64,000 nt of DNA from Sphaerimonospora sp050942215 (GTDB lineage Bacteria; Actinomycetota; Actinomycetes; Streptosporangiales; Streptosporangiaceae), in NCBI RefSeq assembly GCF_050942215.1, contig NZ_CP192057.1:1-64000 (forward strand), written 5' to 3'. The first letter of the stretch is position 1. Every line of letters begins with the position of its first letter. Of this stretch, positions 55,176 to 62,806 are shown piece by piece. Both the position numbers and the translations under genes were made by a program. The notes beneath the pieces were generated by a model. The model was not told the origin of the DNA and searched no databases. It saw only the letters and a program-made list of their open reading frames with translations.

Positions 55176-58013
55176 ATGTCAAGCATGTCGAGCGAGTCTT
55201 CGACAGAAGCGGCGTTGCCGAAGGGCTGGCAGGCATTCGTCAAGGAGCCCAACGAGACCACCGCCGAGGCGGTGGCCGAGGCGCTGGAGAAGGAGATGAG
55301 CCCGACCGAGGCGCTCGCCTCCGTGAACCTCATCGCCGAGACGCTGGCCAAGCGCTCGGCACGCGAGCGCAGTTCGATGTCCCGGCTCATCGCGTCCCGG
55401 CTCCACGGCGAGGTCGCCCGCGGCTTCCTCAAGAAGACCGCCGAGGTTCGTCTCACTCACTCGACGCTGGAGACGCCGAAGGAACAGGCGGTGCCGCAGC
55501 ACGACGACGTGTCTCACCGCCTCGACCTCCTGCCGCCGAAGAAGCTTGAGAAGCTCCCGGAGAAGACCCCGGGTGGCCGCGACAGGCAGAAGCTTGAGGC
55601 GCTCAACCTCGTCACGACGGACAAGGTCACCGTCGACCTGGCCGAGCTCGAGCAGCGCACCGACGACGTGCGCGACGCATCGTCGATAGGCCACCTCCTG
55701 GAGGCGTTGAAGCTCGTCAACTCCATCGGCGGCAGCAGACTCCCGTACTCGAAGAACCGCCGCATCGAGCTCAGTAAGACGGTGAAGGGTACGACGCAGG
55801 AGCACCTCGTCGAGCAGATCGGCTTCCGGGCGGCGAGGACCCAGCGCAACGACAAGGGCGGCCTGTCGGCCCAGAACCAGCTCGCGGTCACCTACTGGCG
55901 CACGAACTTCCGCCAAGCCATGCGGAGTTTCCTGGACAAGCTGCAGGTGGGCGGGAAGCCGGGCCCAGGAGACATCCTGGTCAACAGCCCGCGCGTGCTG
56001 CGCAAGCTCGGGATGGTGGTGAGCACGGAGGCGCTGGCCGGGCTCACGATCAGGCCGCTCGTCGGAAAGTCGGGCATCAGCGTGCTGAGTGGCACCGACA
56101 AGCCCAGCGGCGTCGACTGGGAGCACATCCTGCGGGATCTCGGCGCGACACCGTCGGCGTACCAGCTGTACGAGCTCATGGACGTGGGCAAGAACCCGCC
56201 CCCGAAGGACTTCACAGTCGACACACAGGCCGACCTCGCACAGCTCATCACCTGCAGCCCGTTCTCGCGGCTGCAGGAGATCGCGCGCGGAAAGGGCGAA
56301 CTGGCGCCCGTGTGCGCCATGATCGAGCACCTCGTGCTTGGCCTCACCGACAAACTCGGCCCGAAACGCTTCGACGCGCTGACCGCCAACGCCCTGGTCT
56401 CGCTGAGCCGGCTCCTCGACATCGTCGTGGAGAACGAGGAGAACCCGTCGGTGGCGATGCGCGCGGTGGACCTCATGATGGACGAGATCGGCATCGTGGT
56501 AGCCGCGGGCAAGTACTACACGTGGACCGACTATCGCAGGACGATGCGGGAGGTCCTGCTGGAACGGGCGCCGAGCATTGCGCGACTGGTCGACGAACGG
56601 ATCCAGCTCGACAGCCACCTCATGACGAGCGGCATGGACGCACTCGGGACGGCGCTGTACATCGCGCTGTCGTCGCGGGGTCACGGTCAGGTCTCGCGTT
56701 CCACCGAAGAGATCGACTACTACGAGACCGCGCTGCTGCTCGGCAAACTCAAGAAAGGCGAGACGGTGACGCCGCACAAGGACGTCCTGATCGCGGCACT
56801 GAACCCGAGCACGCCCTACATCGCGCCGGCGGAGGACAAGCTCGTGGCCGGCGTGCTGGAAGGCCTGAAGACACGCAAGACGGATGACGCGCCGTTCGCG
56901 CTGATACTCGACACCACCATCGAGATCGCGCCCAGGCCCGGCGGCAAGACCCAGCTCGAGGTCGTGCTCGACGGCTTGAAAGGCGCCATCGCCGATGGAA
57001 GCCTTGAAGTCTTCCTGTGCAAGAGCTTCCAGAAGTACGCCTCCTTCGGCACCGGCAAGGTGGCCGCCGGGGATCTCACGATGCTGTCGATGAAGGACAA
57101 CCCCAAATCCGCGTTCGCGCGAGCCGAGGCGCTGTTGCAGGACCTTGCCCTTGATCTCGCCCGGTACGACGAGGCGCAGCTCGTGGTGCACATGCTCAAA
57201 CACGGACATCGCGACGAGCTGGAGCTGGTGCGCAGTGCCGCCAGGAACGCCAAGTTCGTGGACGAGTTCTGCTGGCCGATCGCTCGATCGGACCTGAAGC
57301 AGGGGGCTCCGTATGTGGACGGCATCCCTTTGCTCCTGCGCTCAACGCCCACCGGCGATGTCGACGAACTGTTCAATCAGCTCGTCACGATCGATCAACG
57401 CGACAGCTTCTCGTTCCTCCGGACGTCCTACGTCGGCGGAATCCCAAGCGTCGGCGGCACCTCGGGGCAGTACGTGCGCATCAACCCCGGCCACGAGTCG
57501 AAGGAGACGATGGTCGAGTGCTTCTACGCGTTCGGCCACCTGGCGACCAGCACGCCCCCCGGTGCGAAAGAGCCGAGCAAGACGCCGGTCGATCTCGCCG
57601 CGCTCACAGTCGACCCGGTGAAAGAGCACCTGCAGGCGCTGGCTCTCGTCCCGAATGACGATCCCCGCATCGCGCGGTACCGGAACAGCATCGTGGCCTC
57701 ATACTGCGCGTTCGCGATCCAGAACGTGGAGGCCAAGGCCACCGTGATGCCGCTGCTCATCGACTTCTTCGGGAAGCCGGCGGGCCGCGTCACGATCGAG
57801 ACCCAGTGCTATCTCGCCGACGCGCTGCTCACGTACATGCGAGACGAGAGCCCCGGCTCGGACCGCTCCACCCTCGCGGCGCTGTGTGGCGCGGCGGTGG
57901 TCCTCCCCGCCTGGCGGCTCAAGCCCATCGCTCGAGGGCTCAAGCTCGGCGGAATCGGCGATTCGGAGGAGGCGATACGGCTGCGCAAGATCATCGAAAA
58001 GGTCAAGCAGTAA
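55176..58013 (+). CDS. Large cytoplasmic protein, family unknown
   Basis: The ATG at 55176 follows AGGAGG, giving 945 residues. There is no signal peptide and no long hydrophobic segment; the composition is that of a normal soluble protein. The N-terminal about 200 residues are helical and charged (LPPKKLEKLPEKTPGGRDRQ). Near residues 565-640, LILDTTIEIAPRPGGKTQLE and LEVFLCKSFQKYASFGTGKV have a strand-Asp...SKxxxK look reminiscent of PLP-fold enzymes, but I cannot support an assignment. It stands alone between the par region and a recombinase cassette; function is not inferred. Confidence 0.7.
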   Translation: MSSMSSESSTEAALPKGWQAFVKEPNETTAEAVAEALEKEMSPTEALASVNLIAETLAKRSARERSSMSRLIASRLHGEVARGFLKKTAEVRLTHSTLETPKEQAVPQHDDVSHRLDLLPPKKLEKLPEKTPGGRDRQKLEALNLVTTDKVTVDLAELEQRTDDVRDASSIGHLLEALKLVNSIGGSRLPYSKNRRIELSKTVKGTTQEHLVEQIGFRAARTQRNDKGGLSAQNQLAVTYWRTNFRQAMRSFLDKLQVGGKPGPGDILVNSPRVLRKLGMVVSTEALAGLTIRPLVGKSGISVLSGTDKPSGVDWEHILRDLGATPSAYQLYELMDVGKNPPPKDFTVDTQADLAQLITCSPFSRLQEIARGKGELAPVCAMIEHLVLGLTDKLGPKRFDALTANALVSLSRLLDIVVENEENPSVAMRAVDLMMDEIGIVVAAGKYYTWTDYRRTMREVLLERAPSIARLVDERIQLDSHLMTSGMDALGTALYIALSSRGHGQVSRSTEEIDYYETALLLGKLKKGETVTPHKDVLIAALNPSTPYIAPAEDKLVAGVLEGLKTRKTDDAPFALILDTTIEIAPRPGGKTQLEVVLDGLKGAIADGSLEVFLCKSFQKYASFGTGKVAAGDLTMLSMKDNPKSAFARAEALLQDLALDLARYDEAQLVVHMLKHGHRDELELVRSAARNAKFVDEFCWPIARSDLKQGAPYVDGIPLLLRSTPTGDVDELFNQLVTIDQRDSFSFLRTSYVGGIPSVGGTSGQYVRINPGHESKETMVECFYAFGHLATSTPPGAKEPSKTPVDLAALTVDPVKEHLQALALVPNDDPRIARYRNSIVASYCAFAIQNVEAKATVMPLLIDFFGKPAGRVTIETQCYLADALLTYMRDESPGSDRSTLAALCGAAVVLPAWRLKPIARGLKLGGIGDSEEAIRLRKIIEKVKQ

Positions 58014-58488
58014 TCGTCGCCGCCCCGCTGAGGGACTGGCAGCCGCGCTGGGCGTGGCCCGGCTTCCAGAGCTCCGGCAGGCCGTCCGCGGCGCCGGAGC
58101 TCTGGGCCTCAGCCTCAGCCGGGCGTGGGCCGGCTCACCGAGCAGATCATCTCGGCCCCGCTGGCGGCCGGATCCTCGGCAGCGAATCAGGAGGGCGATT
58201 CCGACCTTCGCAAGATCGGTCGCAACCTGGGTCTGACATCCGTCAGGTTCGGCGGCCCAGGACAATCGTGGAAACCTTCAGCGTGGGTGAACGCGATGTA
58301 CTCCTATGCAATAACCGCTCGGTTTCTGGCTGCCCTTGTGTTGCTTCGGGACGCGTTTGAGCACCTGGCCAGTGACATCGGGTGTCTCAGGAGAATCAAG
58401 GCGGAGGGTTGAAGGATCTCTGCCATACCTGAAAGAATCACCGCATCAATGATGATGTTTCACTCTGGCTGAACATCGAGGAGGGGAG
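58014..58488. other. Intergenic stretch, nothing recognised
   Basis: About 475 bases separate the large unknown gene and the recombinase trio. The segment 58110-58260 may hold short decayed coding text (GLAAALGVARLPELRQAVRG in one frame) without family resemblance. It might include the left end of the recombinase element, but no inverted repeat was identified. Confidence 0.35.
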
Positions 58489-59565
58489 TTGTCGCTCGCG
58501 GTGGTGCGCTCCCTGCGGGAGCGCCGGGCACCGGCGACGGAGGAGGAACTCGCCGACTTCGAGCTGGACGTGCTGGCCGGATTCGTGCTCGCGCGGCATG
58601 CGGCAGGGCTGGCCGACAGCACGATCCGCGGCGACACCACCCACCTCGAGCTGATCCGCAAGTGGTTCGACCGGCCGCTGTGGGAAATGCAGCCGCCAGA
58701 CGCCGACCGCTACTTCGGCACTGCCCTGCGCGGGGTGTCGCCCTCGACGCGGGCGGCCCGGGCGCAGGCGTTGGTGACCTACTTCGAGTTCATGGAGCTG
58801 CGCCACAAGGTCGAGCTGCACGAGCTGACCGGCCGGGTCGTCGAGTGCCCGATCGATGAGATGAACCGGCCCCGGATGTCGGTCGAGGCGCGGCTGCGGA
58901 TCCCGCCGACCGAGGCGGAGCTGGAGCAGCTGTTCGCCGGCTGGCGCGAGGAGCTGGCGTCCTGCCGGAAGTTCGCCCCGGCTGCCCGCAACTACATCGT
59001 GGCCCGGTTGTCGGCGGATGTGGGATTACGGATCAACGAGGCCTGCATGCTCGACCTGGACGACGTCCGGTGGGAGCTGGGCCGGTTCGGCAAGCTCAAC
59101 GTCCGCTATGGCAAGGGCGCCCGCCGCAAGGGGCCCAAGCAGCGGGTGGTGCCGCTGATCGGCGGCGCCGACCGCGCACTGGCGTGGTTCGTGGAGGAGG
59201 TATGGGGGCAGTTCGACGCCGACCACGCGCTGCCGGGCGCGCCGTTGTTCCCCTCCGAGCGTCGCCGCAGCGACGGCCCGGGCACGCGGGTGCGCCCCGA
59301 TGTGGTCCGGCGCGCGTTGACGGGCGCGGTGGCCCGGCACCTGCCCGCCTGGGCGGGCAGGCTGACCCCGCACGTCCTGCGGCACTACTGCGCGAGCCAG
59401 CTCTACCAGACGGGAGTGGACATCATCGCGATTCAGGAACTGCTGGGCCACTCGTGGATCTCGACGACGATGCGGTATGTCCACGTGCACGCGACCCGCA
59501 TCGAGGACGCCGTGATGCGCGGCCAGCAGCGCGCCGCGCAGCGGTGGGAAGGACTGATTGGATGA
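58489..59565 (+). CDS. Tyrosine recombinase (site-specific integrase), first of a trio
   Basis: The TTG at 58489 follows GAGGAGGGGA. The 358-residue protein has a core-binding domain (ADSTIRGDTTHLELIRKWFD) and a full catalytic domain: SADVGLRINEACMLDLDDVR (Arg), GKGARRKGPKQRVVPL (Lys), LTPHVLRHYCASQLYQTGVD (HxxR), QELLGHSWISTTMRYVHVHA (H and Tyr). Its stop overlaps the next start (ATGA). Confidence 0.85.
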   Translation: MSLAVVRSLRERRAPATEEELADFELDVLAGFVLARHAAGLADSTIRGDTTHLELIRKWFDRPLWEMQPPDADRYFGTALRGVSPSTRAARAQALVTYFEFMELRHKVELHELTGRVVECPIDEMNRPRMSVEARLRIPPTEAELEQLFAGWREELASCRKFAPAARNYIVARLSADVGLRINEACMLDLDDVRWELGRFGKLNVRYGKGARRKGPKQRVVPLIGGADRALAWFVEEVWGQFDADHALPGAPLFPSERRRSDGPGTRVRPDVVRRALTGAVARHLPAWAGRLTPHVLRHYCASQLYQTGVDIIAIQELLGHSWISTTMRYVHVHATRIEDAVMRGQQRAAQRWEGLIG

Positions 59566-59906
59566 AGTGGAACCTGCGCCTGGCGGCGGCCAACCGCGGC
59601 ATCTGGAAGGCCAGTGAACTGCGGCGGATGCTCGCCGACCGCGGCGTGGAGTTGAGCACGGGGAAGATGTCGGGCCTGTGGTCGGGCCAGCCCAGTGTTT
59701 TGCGCCCCGAAGAGCTGGATGCGTTCTGCGCGGTGCTCGGTTGTGAGATCAGCGAGCTGATCACCGCGGAACCGGATAAGGTTCCGGCACCCAGGTCGGG
59801 CACCGAGGCGACCGGCACCGCGGTCGGGCAGCAGGGCACTGCCACGGGCCCGGTTCGGGTCGTGACGCCCAGGCCGAGAACCGGCCGCTCGCTGCCGCCA
59901 CGCTGA
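59562..59906 (+). CDS. Cro/C1-type helix-turn-helix protein of the recombinase trio
   Basis: The 114-residue product starts KWNLRLAAANRGIWKASELR and continues with MLADRGVELSTGKMSGLWSG and LDAFCAVLGCEISELIT. This is the compact XRE fold (Cro/C1 type, YozG-like). A disordered Pro/Arg/Thr tail follows. It is translationally coupled to the upstream integrase and 7 bases from the downstream one, so it probably regulates or assists recombination. Confidence 0.8.
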   Translation: MKWNLRLAAANRGIWKASELRRMLADRGVELSTGKMSGLWSGQPSVLRPEELDAFCAVLGCEISELITAEPDKVPAPRSGTEATGTAVGQQGTATGPVRVVTPRPRTGRSLPPR

Positions 59907-59913
59907 CAGGCCC

Positions 59914-61395
59914 ATGGCAGACCACGCCGACGCAGCCTCCTGCCACACCTGTGGAGGACCCGTCGAGCGCAGCACCGGTCCACGCGGCGGGCGGCCGCGC
60001 CTGCACTGCCACACCTGCCGCCCGCACCGGCCTGCCCAGGTGGACGGGGCCGGTGATGCGCCCTGCCTGACCTGCGGTGGCCCGGTCGACCGCAGCGCAA
60101 GACAGCGCCGCGGCGGACGGCGTCGGCGGCACTGCCACACCTGCCGCCCACCTGTCGCTCGCCGACACAGCGCCACGGCCGACTACGACGACGTGGCCGG
60201 CGAGCCCGCCCTCGCGCCGACGATGCAGGTCGTGCTGCGGCATGCAGGGCAGGCCGCCGAGATCGCGGATTGGAGTACCTCCTCCCGCTGGCGCGTGCTG
60301 GCCGGCCTGCGTGCCGTGCTTGAGGGGCACCCCGAGGGTGAGCCGGTCCAGCTGAGCGACCTCCAGGCGGTGACCGGCGTCTCCAGGGGTAGTCGGCTCG
60401 CGAGGATGGCGCAGGTCTTGGACGAGCTCGGGCTGCTCGTCGACGACATCGTGCCCACGATGCGGGCTTGGATCGAGCAGAGCTGCCAGGCCGTTCCGCC
60501 CGGATTCCGTGCCGAGGTCCGCGCGTGGCTGCTGCTGCTCTTGGAAGGCGACCAGCGCGCTCGCCCGCGGTCGCACTCGACGCTGTATGCCTACTTCGGG
60601 CGGGTCCGGCCGCACTTGGTGACTTGGGCGGCGACCCGCGACCAGCTGCGTGAGATCACCGAGAACGACGTTCGTGCCGTCCTCGACCAGTTGCGCGGGC
60701 ACCGCCGCGCGGGCACCTTCACCGCGGTGCGGTCGCTGTTTGGCTTCGCCAAGCGGAAGCGTCTGATCTTCGCCGACCCGACCCGCCGGCTGCACGTCGG
60801 CCGAGCCCCGGCACGCATGCTGCTCCCGATGACCGACGCACAGATCGCCGCCGTCCGGCGCGTGGCGGTCACTCCGGCTCAGCGGCTGGTCGTCGCTCTG
60901 GCCGCCGTCCACGCCGCGCGTGCGACCGCGATCCGCGAGCTCACCCTCGATGACGTCGACCTCGCTGGTCGGCGCATCCGGCTCGGCGGTCACTTTCAAC
61001 GGCTGCCGGAGTTCGTGCGAGATGCCCTGGTCGCCTGGCTCGAGCATCGCCAGTGCACCTGGCCGCACACGCCGAACCGGTACGTGCTGGTCTCGACGGT
61101 CACCGCGACCGGCACCCAGCCGGTCAGCGACTACTACCTCAGCAGCCATCTGCTGCTGCAGGGCGTCCAGCTCGAGCAGATCCGCGGTGACCGCATTCTG
61201 CACGAAGCGCTCGCGGTCGAAGCCGACCCCCTGCACCTGGCGATGGCGTTCAACCTCAGCTCGGCGACCGCGATCGCCTACGCCGACATCGCCCGGCACC
61301 TGCTCGAGCGACCCATCGAAACCGCCACCGCCTCAGCCGAGGCTCCCGCCGCCTCCTACTCCGGCACCCGACGTCGACCACCGTCCCCGGCGTGA
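59914..61395 (+). CDS. Zinc-finger tyrosine-recombinase-like protein, third of the trio
   Basis: The 493-residue protein opens with two pairs of CxxC motifs (SCHTCGGPVE, HCHTCRPH, PCLTCGGPVD, HCHTCRPP), probably zinc fingers. The C-terminal half resembles a tyrosine recombinase: SHSTLYAYFGRVRPHLVTWA (core-binding), HAARATAIRELTLDDVDLAG (candidate Arg), DYYLSSHLLLQG, and SSATAIAYADIARHLLE (candidate Tyr). The HxxR motif is unclear, so catalysis is uncertain. The order recombinase-HTH-recombinase recalls multi-recombinase transposons such as Tn554. Confidence 0.7.
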   Translation: MADHADAASCHTCGGPVERSTGPRGGRPRLHCHTCRPHRPAQVDGAGDAPCLTCGGPVDRSARQRRGGRRRRHCHTCRPPVARRHSATADYDDVAGEPALAPTMQVVLRHAGQAAEIADWSTSSRWRVLAGLRAVLEGHPEGEPVQLSDLQAVTGVSRGSRLARMAQVLDELGLLVDDIVPTMRAWIEQSCQAVPPGFRAEVRAWLLLLLEGDQRARPRSHSTLYAYFGRVRPHLVTWAATRDQLREITENDVRAVLDQLRGHRRAGTFTAVRSLFGFAKRKRLIFADPTRRLHVGRAPARMLLPMTDAQIAAVRRVAVTPAQRLVVALAAVHAARATAIRELTLDDVDLAGRRIRLGGHFQRLPEFVRDALVAWLEHRQCTWPHTPNRYVLVSTVTATGTQPVSDYYLSSHLLLQGVQLEQIRGDRILHEALAVEADPLHLAMAFNLSSATAIAYADIARHLLERPIETATASAEAPAASYSGTRRRPPSPA

Positions 61396-61524
61396 GTCGC
61401 ACCCGAACCCGACGCAATCGCGACCCTGGAACGCCGAACAGCGGCGGGTTCCCGCTGAAGAACCTTCAGTCACCGTGAACCCGCCGCAGACGCGGAAGCA
61501 AGATATGTGTAAGCCATGCTTATG

Positions 61525-61546
61525 CGGCTCCCGGAGGCGGGAGCCG
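61525..61546. terminator. 8-bp GC hairpin between convergent units
   Basis: CGGCTCCC (61525-61532) pairs with GGGAGCCG (61539-61546). It lies between the recombinase trio and the convergent PIN toxin gene. Confidence 0.55.
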
Positions 61547-61618
61547 TACGACCGGGCGCGGTCGTGCGACAGGTGGCCTAACGGCCCGGCGGTCAACGCC
61601 TGCCCGGCAGAGCGCGGC

Positions 61619-62050
61619 CTACTCGTCGGGGTCGGCGATCTCGATGACGTGCAGCGGGTTGTCCATGGCGTGGGACGGCCGCCGCCATCTCTCGGCGCGC
61701 AGGGTGAGAATCGGGCAGATCGACACATCCGCGATGGCGGCGGCGTGCGCGTCGTGGACGTCGAGCCCGGTGGCGGCCATCGTGTCGACGAGCTTGGCGG
61801 CCTGGGCGATGCCGTCCAGCGGGGCGACGATGGCGTGCTCGAACGCGGCCAGGCCGGCGAGCAGCGCCTGCGCTTCGGGTGATCCGCGGCCGTCGAGGAG
61901 CGCGCCGGTGGCCGCCAGCGCGGGGATGATGAGCGGCTGGCCCGCCCGGTCGAAGTCCTGCAGCAGGCCGATCAGGTCGGCGTCCCCACGGGCGACGTCG
62001 GCCAGGATGCTGGTGTCGAGAATGTACGGCGTGGGGGTGAAGTCACTCAC
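61619..62050 (-). CDS. PIN-domain toxin
   Basis: The 143-residue protein has YILDTSILADVARGDADLIG (first Asp), IIPALAATGAL, and GLDVHDAHAAAIADVSICPI (later acidic residues), ending in LTLRAERWR. This is the VapC-like PIN ribonuclease fold. The usual first DxxxL/E is present. The middle Glu is not obvious (IPALAATGA in place of VxxxxxEx), so activity should be tested. It overlaps the upstream antitoxin gene by 8 bases. Confidence 0.75.
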   Translation of the reverse strand: MSDFTPTPYILDTSILADVARGDADLIGLLQDFDRAGQPLIIPALAATGALLDGRGSPEAQALLAGLAAFEHAIVAPLDGIAQAAKLVDTMAATGLDVHDAHAAAIADVSICPILTLRAERWRRPSHAMDNPLHVIEIADPDE

Positions 62051-62312
62051 CGGAGGCCGCCGGGAAACCGCGCTCGGCGAGCTGGCGGTTCACATGCCGC
62101 ATCATGCGGGCCACCCGCGCCGGGTCGGCCTGCCGGGCGCGTTCGCGTAGCAGGGCCAGCGCACGCTGGTCGGTGATGCGCTTTTCCGCGATGGCGTCGT
62201 TGAAGACGGCGGCCACGCTGGTGGCCTTGCCCGCGGCGACCAGATGTTCGGCGTATTCCAGGACGTCGGGGTCCACGGTGATGGTGATTCGCGCCTTCCG
62301 ATCTCCGCTCAT
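62043..62312 (-). CDS. Antitoxin paired with the PIN toxin
   Basis: The start is the ATG at 62312, or 62324 four codons earlier. The 89-residue product begins SGDRKARITITVDPDVLEYA, an RHH-type strand and helix, followed by EHLVAAGKATSVAAVFNDAI. The remaining helix (ALLRERARQADPARVARMMR) probably wraps the toxin. Gene order antitoxin-toxin with overlap is standard for type II systems and helps keep the plasmid. Confidence 0.8.
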   Translation of the reverse strand: MSGDRKARITITVDPDVLEYAEHLVAAGKATSVAAVFNDAIAEKRITDQRALALLRERARQADPARVARMMRHVNRQLAERGFPAASGE

Positions 62313-62410
62313 ACTCGGAATCATACTCAGCTTCGGGGCCGGGATCCGACGGAAACGACCTCGGTCGTGGTCACATCGGGGGCAACGCCGTACGGCCAGC
62401 GTTCGAGGCG
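62313..62410. other. Candidate oriT region
   Basis: The short gap upstream of the mobilisation genes holds ACGACC-TC-GGTCGT (62355-62368) and AACGC...GCGTT (62383-62402). Inverted repeats before mobC/mobA are typical of transfer origins. The nick site cannot be read. Confidence 0.35.
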
Positions 62411-62806
62411 ATGGACGGGGACGGACAGGGGCGGCGTCGCAGACGGCGGGGCGCGAAGCGGGCCCACGTGGTGCAGTTCCGGCTCGACGACGGCGAGTAC
62501 GCCGAGCTGGAGGATGCCGCCGTCCGCGAGGGACTGTCACGGGGTGCGTACGCGGCGAACGCCGCCCTGGCCGCCGCCCGCGGAGAGGCCGGCCCGCAGG
62601 TCGCCCCATTGCGGGAGGCGCTGCGGGAGCTCATGCGGGCGAGCGAGCAGGTCCGGCGCATCGGGGTGAACCTCAACCAGACGGTGGCGGTGCTGCACTC
62701 GACCGGGGAGGAGCCGCCGACCCTGCGCTCGTATGCGGCGGCCTGCATGCGGCTCGTCGGACGGCTCGACGAGGCGGCCGGCGCCGTACTGCGGAAACTC
62801 CCATGA
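62411..62806 (+). CDS. mobC: MobC-like relaxosome accessory protein
   Basis: The 131-residue protein has an Arg-rich start (QGRRRRRRGAKR) and an RHH segment (VVQFRLDDGEYAELEDAAVR). EQVRRIGVNLNQTVAVLHST near residues 78-97 is the MobC signature (RxIGxNLNQ). It helps the relaxase bind and open oriT. Its stop overlaps the relaxase start (ATGA). Confidence 0.8.
   Translation: MDGDGQGRRRRRRGAKRAHVVQFRLDDGEYAELEDAAVREGLSRGAYAANAALAAARGEAGPQVAPLREALRELMRASEQVRRIGVNLNQTVAVLHSTGEEPPTLRSYAAACMRLVGRLDEAAGAVLRKLP

Noticed and set aside
55179..57209. Open frame of 676 codons on the minus strand under the large unknown gene
   Set aside because: The composition (Arg, His, Val, Leu, Glu repeats) is that of an antisense shadow, while the plus-strand frame has a perfect ribosome site and normal protein text.
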